Shown: positions 35,744 through 43,998 of the stretch, one piece after another
Numbering within the stretch: position 1 is the stretch's first letter
Layout: every line of letters starts with the position of its first letter
NCBI GenBank assembly: GCA_944321725.1
Contig: CALUMI010000004.1
Location: forward strand, 59,229-123,228
Source: an uncultured Muribaculaceae bacterium
Lineage (GTDB): Bacteria > Bacteroidota > Bacteroidia > Bacteroidales > Muribaculaceae
DNA length: 64,000 nt
Direction: 5' to 3'
Position numbers and translations under genes: made by a program
Notes under the pieces: generated by a model
What the model was told of the DNA's origin: nothing
Databases searched by the model: none
What the model saw: only the letters and a program-made list of their open reading frames with translations

Positions 35744-36931
35744 TTAGTTGTTTTTATAAAGTCCGAGAATCTCACCCAAATAGCGGTTTTCGGAAAATTG
35801 CCCTATTGCTTTACCGGAAATGCCCTCATAATCGAACGGCGTTTCCCATGCCGTTTCTATCGTTCGGCCCAAAGAGTCGCAATCGCCGGAGCGGAAAAGG
35901 TAGCCGCAATCGGGTGTGACAAGCTCCGGGATGCCGCCGATTTTCGCCCCCACCACGGGAGTACCCAAACATAAAGACTCGATTACGCTCAAGGGATTAT
36001 TGTCATAGCATTCAGAAGGCATTACCGTAAATTTCGCTTCCGCGACATAGCGTTTAACCTCCGACGGGCTCAAATGTCCGAGAAACTCAATCTTGTCGGA
36101 CGCATAAGTTGATTTAAGACTTTCAAACAGAGGACCACCGCCCGCAATTTTCAGCTCATAAGGCAATTTTTTCGCGGCAGACAGCAACGTTTCCACTCCT
36201 TTCTCTTTCGACAGCCTCCCAACATAAAGATAATACGGCTTGCGCTCCTTGCGGATTTCAAGATTCTCTACCATGCTTTTCGGCACGAAATTGCAAATCA
36301 CCTTCAGTTTCAGAGGGTCGAACCCGTCCTTTATCATCATCCCCGCCATAAAGCGGCTCGGACAGACAAACACGTCAGTGGATTTTTGCAATCTGTCGCG
36401 ATTCCAATACCCGGCCTCCAGATAAGCAAGTATACTGCCCGGCAATCCGCCTTTCATGCAGCGGCTTTTAACCACATTGAACTTGCTGCCGCCAACACAT
36501 TTCTCACATATCGACTTGTTGTGAAGGCAAGAATAAGAGGGACATATCAGTTTATAGTCATGAAGAGTCCAGACGGTTTTTGCCCCGTATTTTTTTGCCA
36601 TCTCCACAACGACAGGCGATATGTAGGAATGAATATTGTTGAAATGCACGACATCAGGCCGGAACCGCTCAAGCACTTTCGCAAAAGATTTTTTAACCGA
36701 TTCCCCACCAAAAATTCTACATGCGGCTTTCAGACGATTGCCCAATCCTCCGGAGAACTCAACCTCCTTGGCGAACAAGTCGGAATATCCGGTCGGGATA
36801 TTCTCCTTGTACTGCATCGAGAAAACCGCCGTGTCAAAGCCGTTTTCCCTCAGCATTCTCTCTAAATTGATGGAGCAGACACAATCCCCGCCTCTGTTAT
36901 AGTAGAATTTATTTACAATCAAAACTTTCAT
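35744..36931 (-). CDS. GT4-family glycosyltransferase with cysteine cluster
   Basis: A 395-residue GT-B glycosyltransferase. It begins KVLIVNKFYYNRGGDCVCS and carries the acceptor-side CPSYSCLHNKSICEKC cluster seen in a subgroup of capsule/exopolysaccharide transferases. The donor domain has YVGRLSKEKGVETLL and E-x7-E in SECYDNNPLSVIESL. It lies 87 bp upstream of the radical SAM gene on the same strand. The TAAGTTTG box at 36936-36943 is just before the ATG, so it starts this small cluster. Confidence 0.82.
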   Translation of the reverse strand: MKVLIVNKFYYNRGGDCVCSINLERMLRENGFDTAVFSMQYKENIPTGYSDLFAKEVEFSGGLGNRLKAACRIFGGESVKKSFAKVLERFRPDVVHFNNIHSYISPVVVEMAKKYGAKTVWTLHDYKLICPSYSCLHNKSICEKCVGGSKFNVVKSRCMKGGLPGSILAYLEAGYWNRDRLQKSTDVFVCPSRFMAGMMIKDGFDPLKLKVICNFVPKSMVENLEIRKERKPYYLYVGRLSKEKGVETLLSAAKKLPYELKIAGGGPLFESLKSTYASDKIEFLGHLSPSEVKRYVAEAKFTVMPSECYDNNPLSVIESLCLGTPVVGAKIGGIPELVTPDCGYLFRSGDCDSLGRTIETAWETPFDYEGISGKAIGQFSENRYLGEILGLYKNN

Positions 36932-36935
36932 TCTG

Positions 36936-36943
36936 CAAACTTA
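36936..36943 (-). promoter_or_regulatory. Candidate -7 box for the GT4-radical SAM cluster
   Basis: On the minus strand TAAGTTTG fits TAnnTTTG and ends only 4 bp before the ATG at 36931, implying a very short or absent leader. Confidence 0.4.
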
Positions 36944-36993
36944 CGGAAATTTCTCCACATAAGCAGCCACAATGCCGCCTTAATCGATAAAAT

Positions 36994-37036
36994 GAGGGAC
37001 ATCTTGGCAAACACGGAGTTTGCGGCGACATCCCTC
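36994..37036 (-). terminator. Imperfect hairpin after the biotin-carboxylase-type gene
   Basis: GAGGGA...GCAAAC at the left pairs with GTTTGC...TCCCTC at the right, with internal mismatches. On the minus strand a short TTTTA follows. It is placed about 40 bp after the stop at 37076, as expected for a weak terminator. Confidence 0.45.
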
Positions 37037-37075
37037 AGTCAACATTAAACGCCTATTTCCAAGTCCATTACAGAA

Positions 37076-38947
37076 CTATTCCTCAAATTCAATCAACGGA
37101 GCGTCGGTGCCCACGACATCGTCGACAGCGACAAAGACACGCTTAACGACGCAATCGCGCTCCGCCGTAAGCTCGTTCTCCATCTTCATTGCCTCGTAGA
37201 CAAGCAAGAGGTCGCCTTTCTTCACTTTGTCGCCGGCTTTCACCTTCACCTCGATTACTTTTCCGCCCATAGGAGCGCGCTCAACCGGCCCTGTGATGGG
37301 AGCCTCCTCCACTTTTGCTTTGGCCTCTTCCTTAACTTCCGGAGCAGCGGCTTTATGCTCAGCCTCACGGCGCTTTTTCAAGAAGCCGTTGGCCACCGAA
37401 GGCAGCAACTGCAGCAACAGATACTCCTGCTCGTTCTCGGCGAGTTTGCATCCGCCAAGCTCTTTGAGCACAGGGTTTTCCGGAGCTTTATAGCTTGCCA
37501 CGTCATAAGGACGCTCTACGGGGCTTCCCGTGATTTTCTCCCTGAATGCAGGGTCGATGGCAACCGGAGTTTTACCGTATTCACCTTTAATCAAGGCAAT
37601 GAATTGGTTGGATTTGGTCGTATAATCAGGATTTCCTTTTTTGCGGTCGATGGCAAGGCTCACAGCCTGACTTCCCACAATCTGGCTCGTCGGAGTGACC
37701 AACGGCACCAGTCCGGCGTCGCGGCGCACCTTCGGGATAAGGTGCATTGCCTCGTCGAGCACATCCTCAGCGTTCAAAGCCTTCAGCTGAGCCACCATGT
37801 TTGAATACATTCCGCCAGGCACCTCAGCCTCTTTCACCAACAAATTAGGTTTCGGGAAATTGAAATATTTCTCAATGGCATGGCAAGCGTCGAGCAATGT
37901 GTCCTCATCACCGGCTTTGGCGGCAGCCACCGCGCGGTCGAACTGAGCATCCACATCTGCCGGTAGCTTGTCTGCAAGCGGATCGAAATCTATCGGGAAG
38001 TTGCCTTTGTGCAAATCAAAGTCGGCAAGCGATTTACGCACCTCCTTCAACTGACGGCGGATTTTTCCGACAGCCTCCATGTTGACCTCAACATTAATGT
38101 CCAGACGGCGGGCGAACAAATATACAAGCTCGATAGCCGGAGCAGCCGAGCCGCCTCCAAAATACCATATATTAGTGTCGATGATATCCACGCCGCTTAT
38201 CATGGCCATAACCACCGACGCCAATCCGTAGCCCGGAGTGCAATGCGTGTGGAAGTCGACAGGCACTTTCAAGGCCGCTTTCATCTTTGAGATAAGCGAC
38301 GCGGCGCGGGAAGGATTGACCAGACCGGCCATGTCTTTCAAAGTTATGATTTTGGCTCCATAAGCTTCCATGCCTTTGGCTTTCTCTATGAAATACTCGT
38401 CGGTGAATATCTTTTCAGGAGCGGCGACCTCAGCCTTTTTGCCGAACAACTTGGCGAAAAATCCCTGCTTGGGAGCAGCCACAGGCTCCTCTTTCGGGTC
38501 GACAGTATAGCAAACCGCGCCATCGGCGATGCCTCCCATGTCGTTGATGAGCTTAATGGACTCCTTTACGTTGTCCAAATCGTTGAGGGCATCGAAAATA
38601 CGCATTATGTTAAGGCCATTCTTAATGGCTTCTTTGTAGAATCCTTCAAGCACAGACGTGGGATAAGGGACGTAGCCGAACAGGTTGCGTCCGCGCGACA
38701 AGGCTGTCAGTTTGGAAACACCGCCCATAGCGTCGCTGATTGTTTTCAGCCTGACCCACGGATCCTCTCCCAAATAGCGCATGACAGAATCGGGCACCGC
38801 GCCACCCCACACTTCCATCGCATAAAAACCGGCATCCTTATACAAGGGCAGCAATTTATCGATGTTTTCTTGATTCATTCTTGTGGCAAACAATGATTGC
38901 TGTCCGTCACGCAGAGTTAAATCTCTAACTTTCAGATTTCGACTCAT
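37076..38947 (-). CDS. oadA: Oxaloacetate decarboxylase alpha / pyruvate carboxylase subunit B
   Basis: A 623-residue biotin enzyme. The N-terminal carboxyltransferase barrel starts RNLKVRDLTLRDGQQS. The PYC_OADA conserved region lies in the middle, an Ala/Lys/Glu-rich linker follows near 525-550, and the C-terminal biotinyl domain carries the biotin lysine in EAMKMENE. It transfers CO2 between biotin and pyruvate/oxaloacetate. With a membrane decarboxylase partner it would pump Na+; with a separate biotin carboxylase it would make oxaloacetate. Neither partner is in the window. I chose ATG 38947; the frame stays open for 61 more codons upstream but that stretch looks non-coding. Confidence 0.88.
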   Translation of the reverse strand: MSRNLKVRDLTLRDGQQSLFATRMNQENIDKLLPLYKDAGFYAMEVWGGAVPDSVMRYLGEDPWVRLKTISDAMGGVSKLTALSRGRNLFGYVPYPTSVLEGFYKEAIKNGLNIMRIFDALNDLDNVKESIKLINDMGGIADGAVCYTVDPKEEPVAAPKQGFFAKLFGKKAEVAAPEKIFTDEYFIEKAKGMEAYGAKIITLKDMAGLVNPSRAASLISKMKAALKVPVDFHTHCTPGYGLASVVMAMISGVDIIDTNIWYFGGGSAAPAIELVYLFARRLDINVEVNMEAVGKIRRQLKEVRKSLADFDLHKGNFPIDFDPLADKLPADVDAQFDRAVAAAKAGDEDTLLDACHAIEKYFNFPKPNLLVKEAEVPGGMYSNMVAQLKALNAEDVLDEAMHLIPKVRRDAGLVPLVTPTSQIVGSQAVSLAIDRKKGNPDYTTKSNQFIALIKGEYGKTPVAIDPAFREKITGSPVERPYDVASYKAPENPVLKELGGCKLAENEQEYLLLQLLPSVANGFLKKRREAEHKAAAPEVKEEAKAKVEEAPITGPVERAPMGGKVIEVKVKAGDKVKKGDLLLVYEAMKMENELTAERDCVVKRVFVAVDDVVGTDAPLIEFEE

Positions 38948-39160
38948 ATTGATATTGTTTTTATGGTTATATGTTGTTAGTTGTTTCGCTTTTGCAATTA
39001 TAATGATTTTTTTCAATACATAAAAATTTCCGTAATAAAGTTTTTCGCCCCGAAACAGCCAATCAGCCCAAAAACTAAAAGCAAAAGCCGCAACAATGCC
39101 GAAGAGCAACAATTTGCGGCAACAAGGCAATAATTTGTAAGCATATCCGGTGTTTTTAGA

Positions 39161-39174
39161 CTGTTTTAAAACAG
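39161..39174. terminator. Perfect 14-bp palindrome between oadA and the PBP1A gene
   Basis: CTGTTTTAAAACAG is self-complementary and lies between CCGG-containing flanks with a T-run on one side and an A-rich stretch on the other. It is about 45 bp after the PBP1A stop (minus strand). It could be a weak terminator or a protein-binding site. Confidence 0.3.
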
Positions 39175-39217
39175 CCGGCTTTTTTATGGCGTCATTTGTT
39201 TATGTATTTTTAACACT

Positions 39218-41602
39218 CTAATCGTAAACATTGTCTATCGCCTCGATAGGCACAGCCACCGAAACAGAATCCGCGCCAAACGACTCTTTATAGCACGGGC
39301 TGAAGCCGGGAGGCGGAGCGGGAAACTCCTCGTCCTGCTTGTATGGCAACGATTTGTCGGAATAGACCTGCGTCATATAGCGTCCGTAGATTGGCAATGC
39401 GGTCGAGGCTCCTTGCCCTTGCGCCATATAGTTGAAATGGATGTAACGCTCGTCGCCTCCGACCCACACACCGGTCACAAGCGACGGGGTGAATCCCATG
39501 AACCAACCGTCGGAGTTGAAATTGGTCGTTCCGGTCTTGCCGCCCATTTTGGCTGTTATGTTGTACGGGGCGCGGCGCAGTCGGTTGCCCGTACCGGCGT
39601 TTATCACATTTTGCAGAATGTCAATCATCTTAAAATAAGCCTCCTCGCTCATCACCTCCGTGAATTGCGGACGGAATTCGCTGATGACATTTCCGTTGTT
39701 GTCCGTGATTTTCGTTACGTATAGAGGGTCGACCCTAAGCCCCTTGTTGGAGAAAGCCGTATATGCCGTAACCATCTCTTTCACAGAAATATCGCAAGGA
39801 CCAAGACACAACGACATCACAGCCGGCAATTCTGCCGTGATGCCGAACGTGTGCATCGTGCGAACCAAGGCGGCGGGCGACAGCTCGCTCATCAGCCGAG
39901 CGGAAATCCAGTTGTTGGAATTGGTCAATGCCCAATAAAGATCGACCATCTCGCCTATCCGGGCATGGCTCGCGTTGCGCGGCGTCCATACCTGCCCTGC
40001 CGGAGTGACGATAGTGGGCTGCGAGTTAAGGAACATGTCGCAAGGCGTGTAGCCCTGCTCGAAAGCGTAGGTATAAAGAAACGGCTTCACCGTAGAGCCT
40101 ATCTGCCGCCTGCCCACGCCTGCCATGTCGTATTGGAAAAATCTGAAGTCAGGTCCTCCGACATAGGCTTTGACATGGCCTGTATGCGAGTCGACAGACA
40201 TCATGCCGGCCCTGAGAAACTTTTTCTGGTAGAGAATCGAGTCGCGCGGCGTCATCGTGGTGTCGAAACCGCCGTCGTAGGAAAACACCGTCATCTCCGC
40301 CGGAGTGCCGAAGTCGCTGAAAATCTCGTCGTCGCTCATTCCCGCAAGTTTGTCGACACGGTAACGCTCGCTCTGCCTGATGGCCTTCTCTATCAGTTGC
40401 TCGACAGTGACGTTTCCAAGCTCAGCCGCATTGCGCGTATAAGGTCCCGATTTGCGCTTCTCCTTGTCGAACTGCGGCTGCAGCTTATCGCGCAAATGCC
40501 CGACAAGGGCATCCTCCGCATAGCGTTGCATCCGCGAGTCGATGGTAGTGTAAATACGCAATCCGTCGGTATAAATATTGTATTTGCTGCCATCGGGCTT
40601 ACGGTTCTTCTCAACCCATCCGTAGAGCGGATTGGTTTCCCAAGCTATCGAGTCGTCGACAAACCGCTGCCTGTCCCATTCGGGATAATCGCCGGAATCG
40701 GGTTTTCCGGCCTGCATCATGAGCCTTATGGCCTCGCGCAGATACGGGGCAATACCGTCTTTGTGATCCACCTTGTGGAACGACAGCACCAAAGGCAAGG
40801 CAGAAAGAGAGTCGCGCTCGGCCTCTGTCAGCATCCCGGCTTTTTCCATCTGCGACAGCACCACATTGCGCCGCTGGCGTGTACGCTCGTTGTAGCGCAC
40901 CGGATTGTAGCGTGAGGGATTTTGCACCATGCCCACAAGCGTGGCTGCCTCCTCTATGGTCAGCTCGGTGGGAGTCTTTCCGAAATACACATAGGCCGCA
41001 GTCTTTATGCCCACGGCGTTGTTGAGAAAATCGAAACGGTTGAGATACATCTTCAGAATTTCCTCTTTGGTGTAATATCGCTCCAGTTTCACGGCGATTG
41101 CCCACTCCACAGGTTTTTTCATAGCCCGCTCCCACAGGCTGCTCGAACTGCTCGAATAGAGCTGCTTGGCAAGCTGCTGCGTGATAGTGCTGCCTCCTCC
41201 GGAGCTTCTCTGCCCGAGAAAGACCGTTTTAACAAGCACGCGAGCCAACGCCCTGAAGTCGATGCCGGAATGGCTCTCGAACCTAACGTCCTCAGTGGCA
41301 ATCAAAGCGTTCACCACATTTTGCGATATTTCGTCGAAATCGGCATAGACACGGTTGTTTTTGCTCTGATAGAACCGCCCCATCTCCTCTCCGTCGGCGG
41401 TAAAGAGCCGGGTGGCATACTTGTCGTTAGGATTGCGCAAATCCTCGACAGGCGGCATATATCCTATCACACCATTATATATCAGCACGCCAAAAACCAC
41501 TACAGCCACCACAGCCACAGCGTTAAGCGTCCACAATACCCTGACAATTACGCGGGATGCCTTTTTGCGTTTCTTGACAGTATTTCCACTAACTTCTGTC
41601 AT
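39218..41602 (-). CDS. Class A penicillin-binding protein 1A
   Basis: A bifunctional peptidoglycan synthase of 794 residues anchored by one N-terminal helix. The GT51 transglycosylase domain shows the catalytic Glu in ATEDVRFESHSG and GGSTITQQLAKQLY. The transpeptidase domain has the active serine in STVKPF, an SNN motif (TNSNNWI) and KTGTT near the end. The start is ATG 41602; the frame extends to a TTG at 41626 but ATG fits better. It is monocistronic, with a TACTTTTG box 38 bp upstream. Confidence 0.92.
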   Translation of the reverse strand: MTEVSGNTVKKRKKASRVIVRVLWTLNAVAVVAVVVFGVLIYNGVIGYMPPVEDLRNPNDKYATRLFTADGEEMGRFYQSKNNRVYADFDEISQNVVNALIATEDVRFESHSGIDFRALARVLVKTVFLGQRSSGGGSTITQQLAKQLYSSSSSSLWERAMKKPVEWAIAVKLERYYTKEEILKMYLNRFDFLNNAVGIKTAAYVYFGKTPTELTIEEAATLVGMVQNPSRYNPVRYNERTRQRRNVVLSQMEKAGMLTEAERDSLSALPLVLSFHKVDHKDGIAPYLREAIRLMMQAGKPDSGDYPEWDRQRFVDDSIAWETNPLYGWVEKNRKPDGSKYNIYTDGLRIYTTIDSRMQRYAEDALVGHLRDKLQPQFDKEKRKSGPYTRNAAELGNVTVEQLIEKAIRQSERYRVDKLAGMSDDEIFSDFGTPAEMTVFSYDGGFDTTMTPRDSILYQKKFLRAGMMSVDSHTGHVKAYVGGPDFRFFQYDMAGVGRRQIGSTVKPFLYTYAFEQGYTPCDMFLNSQPTIVTPAGQVWTPRNASHARIGEMVDLYWALTNSNNWISARLMSELSPAALVRTMHTFGITAELPAVMSLCLGPCDISVKEMVTAYTAFSNKGLRVDPLYVTKITDNNGNVISEFRPQFTEVMSEEAYFKMIDILQNVINAGTGNRLRRAPYNITAKMGGKTGTTNFNSDGWFMGFTPSLVTGVWVGGDERYIHFNYMAQGQGASTALPIYGRYMTQVYSDKSLPYKQDEEFPAPPPGFSPCYKESFGADSVSVAVPIEAIDNVYD

Positions 41603-41639
41603 TACAGCATTTTCTATGTTCCACAATCAATTACAGACA

Positions 41640-41647
41640 CAAAAGTA
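41640..41647 (-). promoter_or_regulatory. Candidate -7 box for the PBP1A gene
   Basis: On the minus strand TACTTTTG fits TAnnTTTG, 38 bp before the ATG at 41602. Confidence 0.4.
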
Positions 41648-41712
41648 GTAATTTAAATTCAACGCCACATTAATTTGTCGCCACAAATATGCTCCGTTAA
41701 GAAGAAAAGACT

Positions 41713-41720
41713 TATTTTTG
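41713..41720 (+). promoter_or_regulatory. Candidate -7 box for the SufT-lpxH operon
   Basis: TATTTTTG ends 5 bp before the ATG at 41726, so the transcript would begin at or next to the start codon. A TTTG at 41674-41677 is too far upstream to act as the -33 box. Confidence 0.4.
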
Positions 41721-41725
41721 CAAAC

Positions 41726-42046
41726 ATGGACATCAACAGCAAATTACTTTTGGAAGAGCGCGTCGTAAAGATACTGAAAACAGTTTATGACCCGGAAATC
41801 CCCGTCAACGTGTATGACCTCGGTCTGATATACGGCATCGACGTGAGCGACAGCGGCAACGTCAAAATCGACATGACATTGACGGCGCCCAACTGCCCGG
41901 CATCGGATTTCATAGTAGAGGACATACGCATGAAAGTGGAGAGCATCGAGGGAGTGACGGGAGCCGACGTAAACATCGTATTCGAGCCGGAATGGACACA
42001 GGACATGATGACAGAAGAGGCGAAACTCGAATTAGGCCTTTTATGA
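41726..42046 (+). CDS. MIP18/DUF59-family iron-sulfur assembly protein (SufT-like)
   Basis: A 106-residue cytosolic protein of the DUF59 (MIP18) family. It has the conserved YDPEIPVNVYDLGLIY motif, the TAPNCP block containing the conserved cysteine, and a VEPEW-like end (VFEPEW). Such proteins help insert or carry iron-sulfur clusters. I chose ATG 41726, where family similarity begins; the open frame upstream is not conserved. Its TGA overlaps the next gene's ATG (ATGA), so the two are translated together, though their functions are not obviously linked. Confidence 0.85.
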   Translation: MDINSKLLLEERVVKILKTVYDPEIPVNVYDLGLIYGIDVSDSGNVKIDMTLTAPNCPASDFIVEDIRMKVESIEGVTGADVNIVFEPEWTQDMMTEEAKLELGLL

Positions 42047-42792
42047 CAAATATGGACGGAAGGCACAACACATATTTCCTTTCGGATTTTCATCTCGGGG
42101 CAAAATATATCCCCGACAGGATAGCACAAGAAAAGCGGATAACAAGGTTTCTCGACTCTATAAAAGACGACGCGGGCGACATCTACCTGCTCGGCGACAT
42201 ACTCGACTATTGGTATGAATACAAATACGTGGTGCCTCGCGGATACGTCCGCTTCTTCGGAAAACTTGCTGAGCTGAGCGACATGGGGATAAGGATACAT
42301 TGGTTTATCGGCAACCACGACATCTGGATTTTCGACTACCTGCCGAAGGAAATCGGACTGACTGTGACCGACGGCGAGGCGACTGTGGAAATCGGAGGCA
42401 AAACGTTTTTTCTCGCACATGGCGACAGCGTGGGGAAACGCAAACTTTCGTTCAGAATGCTACGCGCCATTTTCCGCAACCGGACATGCCAGAAAATGTA
42501 TGCCGCGATACATCCGCGCTGGACAATCCCGTTCGCGCTGAACTGGTCGAGAAGCAGCCGTGCCGGCGACGAATATCCGGAATATCTCGGCGAGGAAAAT
42601 GAATATTTGGAAAAATTTGCAAAAAACTACACAGGGCCGCATATCAACTATTTTATTTTCGGGCACAGGCACATAATGCTCGACAAAAATATAGGAGCAA
42701 ACTCTCGCCTGATAATATTGGGCGATTGGATAAACTTCAACTCCTACGCTGTATTCGACGGGAAGGAGCTTAAACTTAGAAAATATATTTAA
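42043..42792 (+). CDS. lpxH: UDP-2,3-diacylglucosamine pyrophosphatase (LpxH-type)
   Basis: A 249-residue calcineurin-like phosphoesterase that cleaves UDP-diacylglucosamine to lipid X in lipid A synthesis. All metal motifs are present: SDFHLG (D15, H17), GDILDYW, GNHDIW, HGD and GHRH. The LpxH-type length and the DYWYEYKYVVP segment favour this over a general phosphatase. The start ATG overlaps the SufT stop. A hairpin with a T-run at 43055-43084 probably ends the transcript. Confidence 0.85.
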   Translation: MTNMDGRHNTYFLSDFHLGAKYIPDRIAQEKRITRFLDSIKDDAGDIYLLGDILDYWYEYKYVVPRGYVRFFGKLAELSDMGIRIHWFIGNHDIWIFDYLPKEIGLTVTDGEATVEIGGKTFFLAHGDSVGKRKLSFRMLRAIFRNRTCQKMYAAIHPRWTIPFALNWSRSSRAGDEYPEYLGEENEYLEKFAKNYTGPHINYFIFGHRHIMLDKNIGANSRLIILGDWINFNSYAVFDGKELKLRKYI

Positions 42793-43156
42793 CAACATGT
42801 TTTCAACCATTTAGGGGCAGCATTCCCGCGTTGTAACAATATTTAACATAAAGTTTTAAATCAGACAAGAGTGAGCCAACAGTTTATCAGCCAAAATATT
42901 ACCTTTACCAATAGTTTGAAGCGGGGTCAAAACTATGTTACATAACATGTTTTTTTCTTTGCACAGCAAAAAATAAAGGGTCACATTTGCATCACAAACC
43001 TAAAACAATCTTTTTTACCTTAAAAAATTATACCTATTGGAAACCTATAGAGGAAGGGACTTTGTGAAAAAGTTCCTTTTTTTTGCGCCATTTTTTGAAC
43101 ACATTGCAATCTGCATTGTTATTACTACAAAATGACAATTTAAACTAATACGCATT
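42793..43156. other. 364-bp intergenic region without a gene
   Basis: AT-rich spacer between lpxH and the small outer-membrane protein. It holds a near-direct repeat of AACATGTTTT (just after 42793 and near 42945) and the terminator at 43055-43084. The promoter for the gene at 43157 should also be here, but no good TAnnTTTG box is seen. No conserved reading frame was found on either strand. Confidence 0.6.
43055..43084 (+). terminator. Rho-independent terminator after lpxH
   Basis: AGGGACTTT (43055-43063) pairs with AAAGTTCCT (43069-43077), with one G-T wobble and a five-base loop, followed by a run of eight T. The hairpin is 262 bp past the lpxH stop. Confidence 0.75.
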
Positions 43157-43588
43157 ATGAAAAAATTACTATTCACGGCACTGCTTGCCATATCGGCAAT
43201 GGCAGCGCAGGCGGCAGGGCTGAGGCAGATTGACATGAGAGCCAACATGCGCAGCGATTTCGGGCTCGGAGTGGGAGTAACATTCCAACTGCCCATGAAT
43301 TTTGAGGTGGCCCCGACACTCAACTACTATTTCAACGACGTGCATACGCTCACAATCGACGCCGATTTTCGCTACCGCTTCGAATTGCCGCGCAATTTCG
43401 ACATCTATCCGCTTGCCGGCCCACTGTTCTTCCACTGCGACGATGTAAACAAAATAGGCCTGAACATCGGCGGAGGCTTCGACTACAACATCAACTCGGC
43501 ATGGGCGATAGGCTTGGAACTGAAATACCAATACGTGAACCATTGGGATGATTTTTACATGTCTATCGGAGCCGCATATAAATTTTAG
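43157..43588 (+). CDS. Small outer-membrane beta-barrel protein
   Basis: A 143-residue protein with a clear signal peptide (MKKLLFTALLAISAMAAQAA). The mature part has alternating polar/aromatic strands such as FEVAPTLNYYFND and WAIGLELKYQYVN, and it ends in a C-terminal phenylalanine (GAAYKF). These are typical of small OmpW/porin-like barrels of about eight strands in Bacteroidales. There is no linked gene and no specific function can be given. Confidence 0.75.
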   Translation: MKKLLFTALLAISAMAAQAAGLRQIDMRANMRSDFGLGVGVTFQLPMNFEVAPTLNYYFNDVHTLTIDADFRYRFELPRNFDIYPLAGPLFFHCDDVNKIGLNIGGGFDYNINSAWAIGLELKYQYVNHWDDFYMSIGAAYKF

Positions 43589-43619
43589 GAAATTATTTTT
43601 CTTAAAAAATTGCGGAAGT

Positions 43620-43651
43620 GTTGCACAATTCAAAAAAACGCCATACCTTTG
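43620..43651 (+). promoter_or_regulatory. Promoter of tRNA-Lys
   Basis: TACCTTTG (43644-43651) matches TAnnTTTG, with GTTG (43620-43623) 20 bp upstream as a near -33 box. It lies 36 bp before the tRNA. Confidence 0.5.
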
Positions 43652-43687
43652 CACACGCAATCAGGAAACTGATTAGCCGATAATGAT

Positions 43688-43763
43688 GATTCGCTAGCTC
43701 AGCTGGTAGAGCACAACACTTTTAATGTTGGGGTCTTGGGTTCGAGCCCCAAGCGGATCACCA
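43688..43763 (+). tRNA. tRNA-Lys (anticodon TTT)
   Basis: A full cloverleaf is readable. The acceptor stem is GATTCGC/GCGGATC, with a D-arm containing AGCTGGTA and an anticodon loop CTTTTAA between CAACA and TGTTG. The T-arm is TTGGG-TTCGAGC-CCCAA, and an encoded CCA end follows at 43761-43763. The anticodon TTT reads lysine codons. Confidence 0.97.
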
Positions 43764-43795
43764 AAAGAAAAGCCAAAAGGCGACAACAAAAAGAC

Positions 43796-43832
43796 AAGTC
43801 CTACAAAATCAATATTTTGTGGGACTTTTTTT
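43796..43832 (+). terminator. Strong terminator after tRNA-Lys
   Basis: A 14-bp stem, AAGTCCTACAAAAT (43796-43809) with ATTTTGTGGGACTT (43814-43827), has one wobble pair and a four-base loop, and a seven-T run follows. It can also stop transcripts coming from the esterase operon on the other strand. The remaining 165 bp to 43999 hold no recognised feature. Confidence 0.8.
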
Positions 43833-43998
43833 ATTGTCCTATGGCGACCTTGACCGCCAAAAAGAGGGAATTGACGGACAAAATCAGTACCCAATTATCT
43901 TCAAGAGCCACGCATAAGCGATGGGCGGGATTTGCCGTTCTAAAAACCACCCATCAAACTGATTATAACATCCTTATTCCATGTTTATGAGCTGAATA

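Noticed and set aside
38948..39130. N-terminal 61-residue extension of the OadA frame
   Set aside because: Family similarity begins at MSRNLKV (38947) and the upstream stretch is AT-rich with non-coding character.
43688..43998. tRNA-Lys as an integration site for a mobile element
   Set aside because: No integrase, no repeated tRNA 3' end and no change in gene content follows; the core operon resumes after 235 bp.
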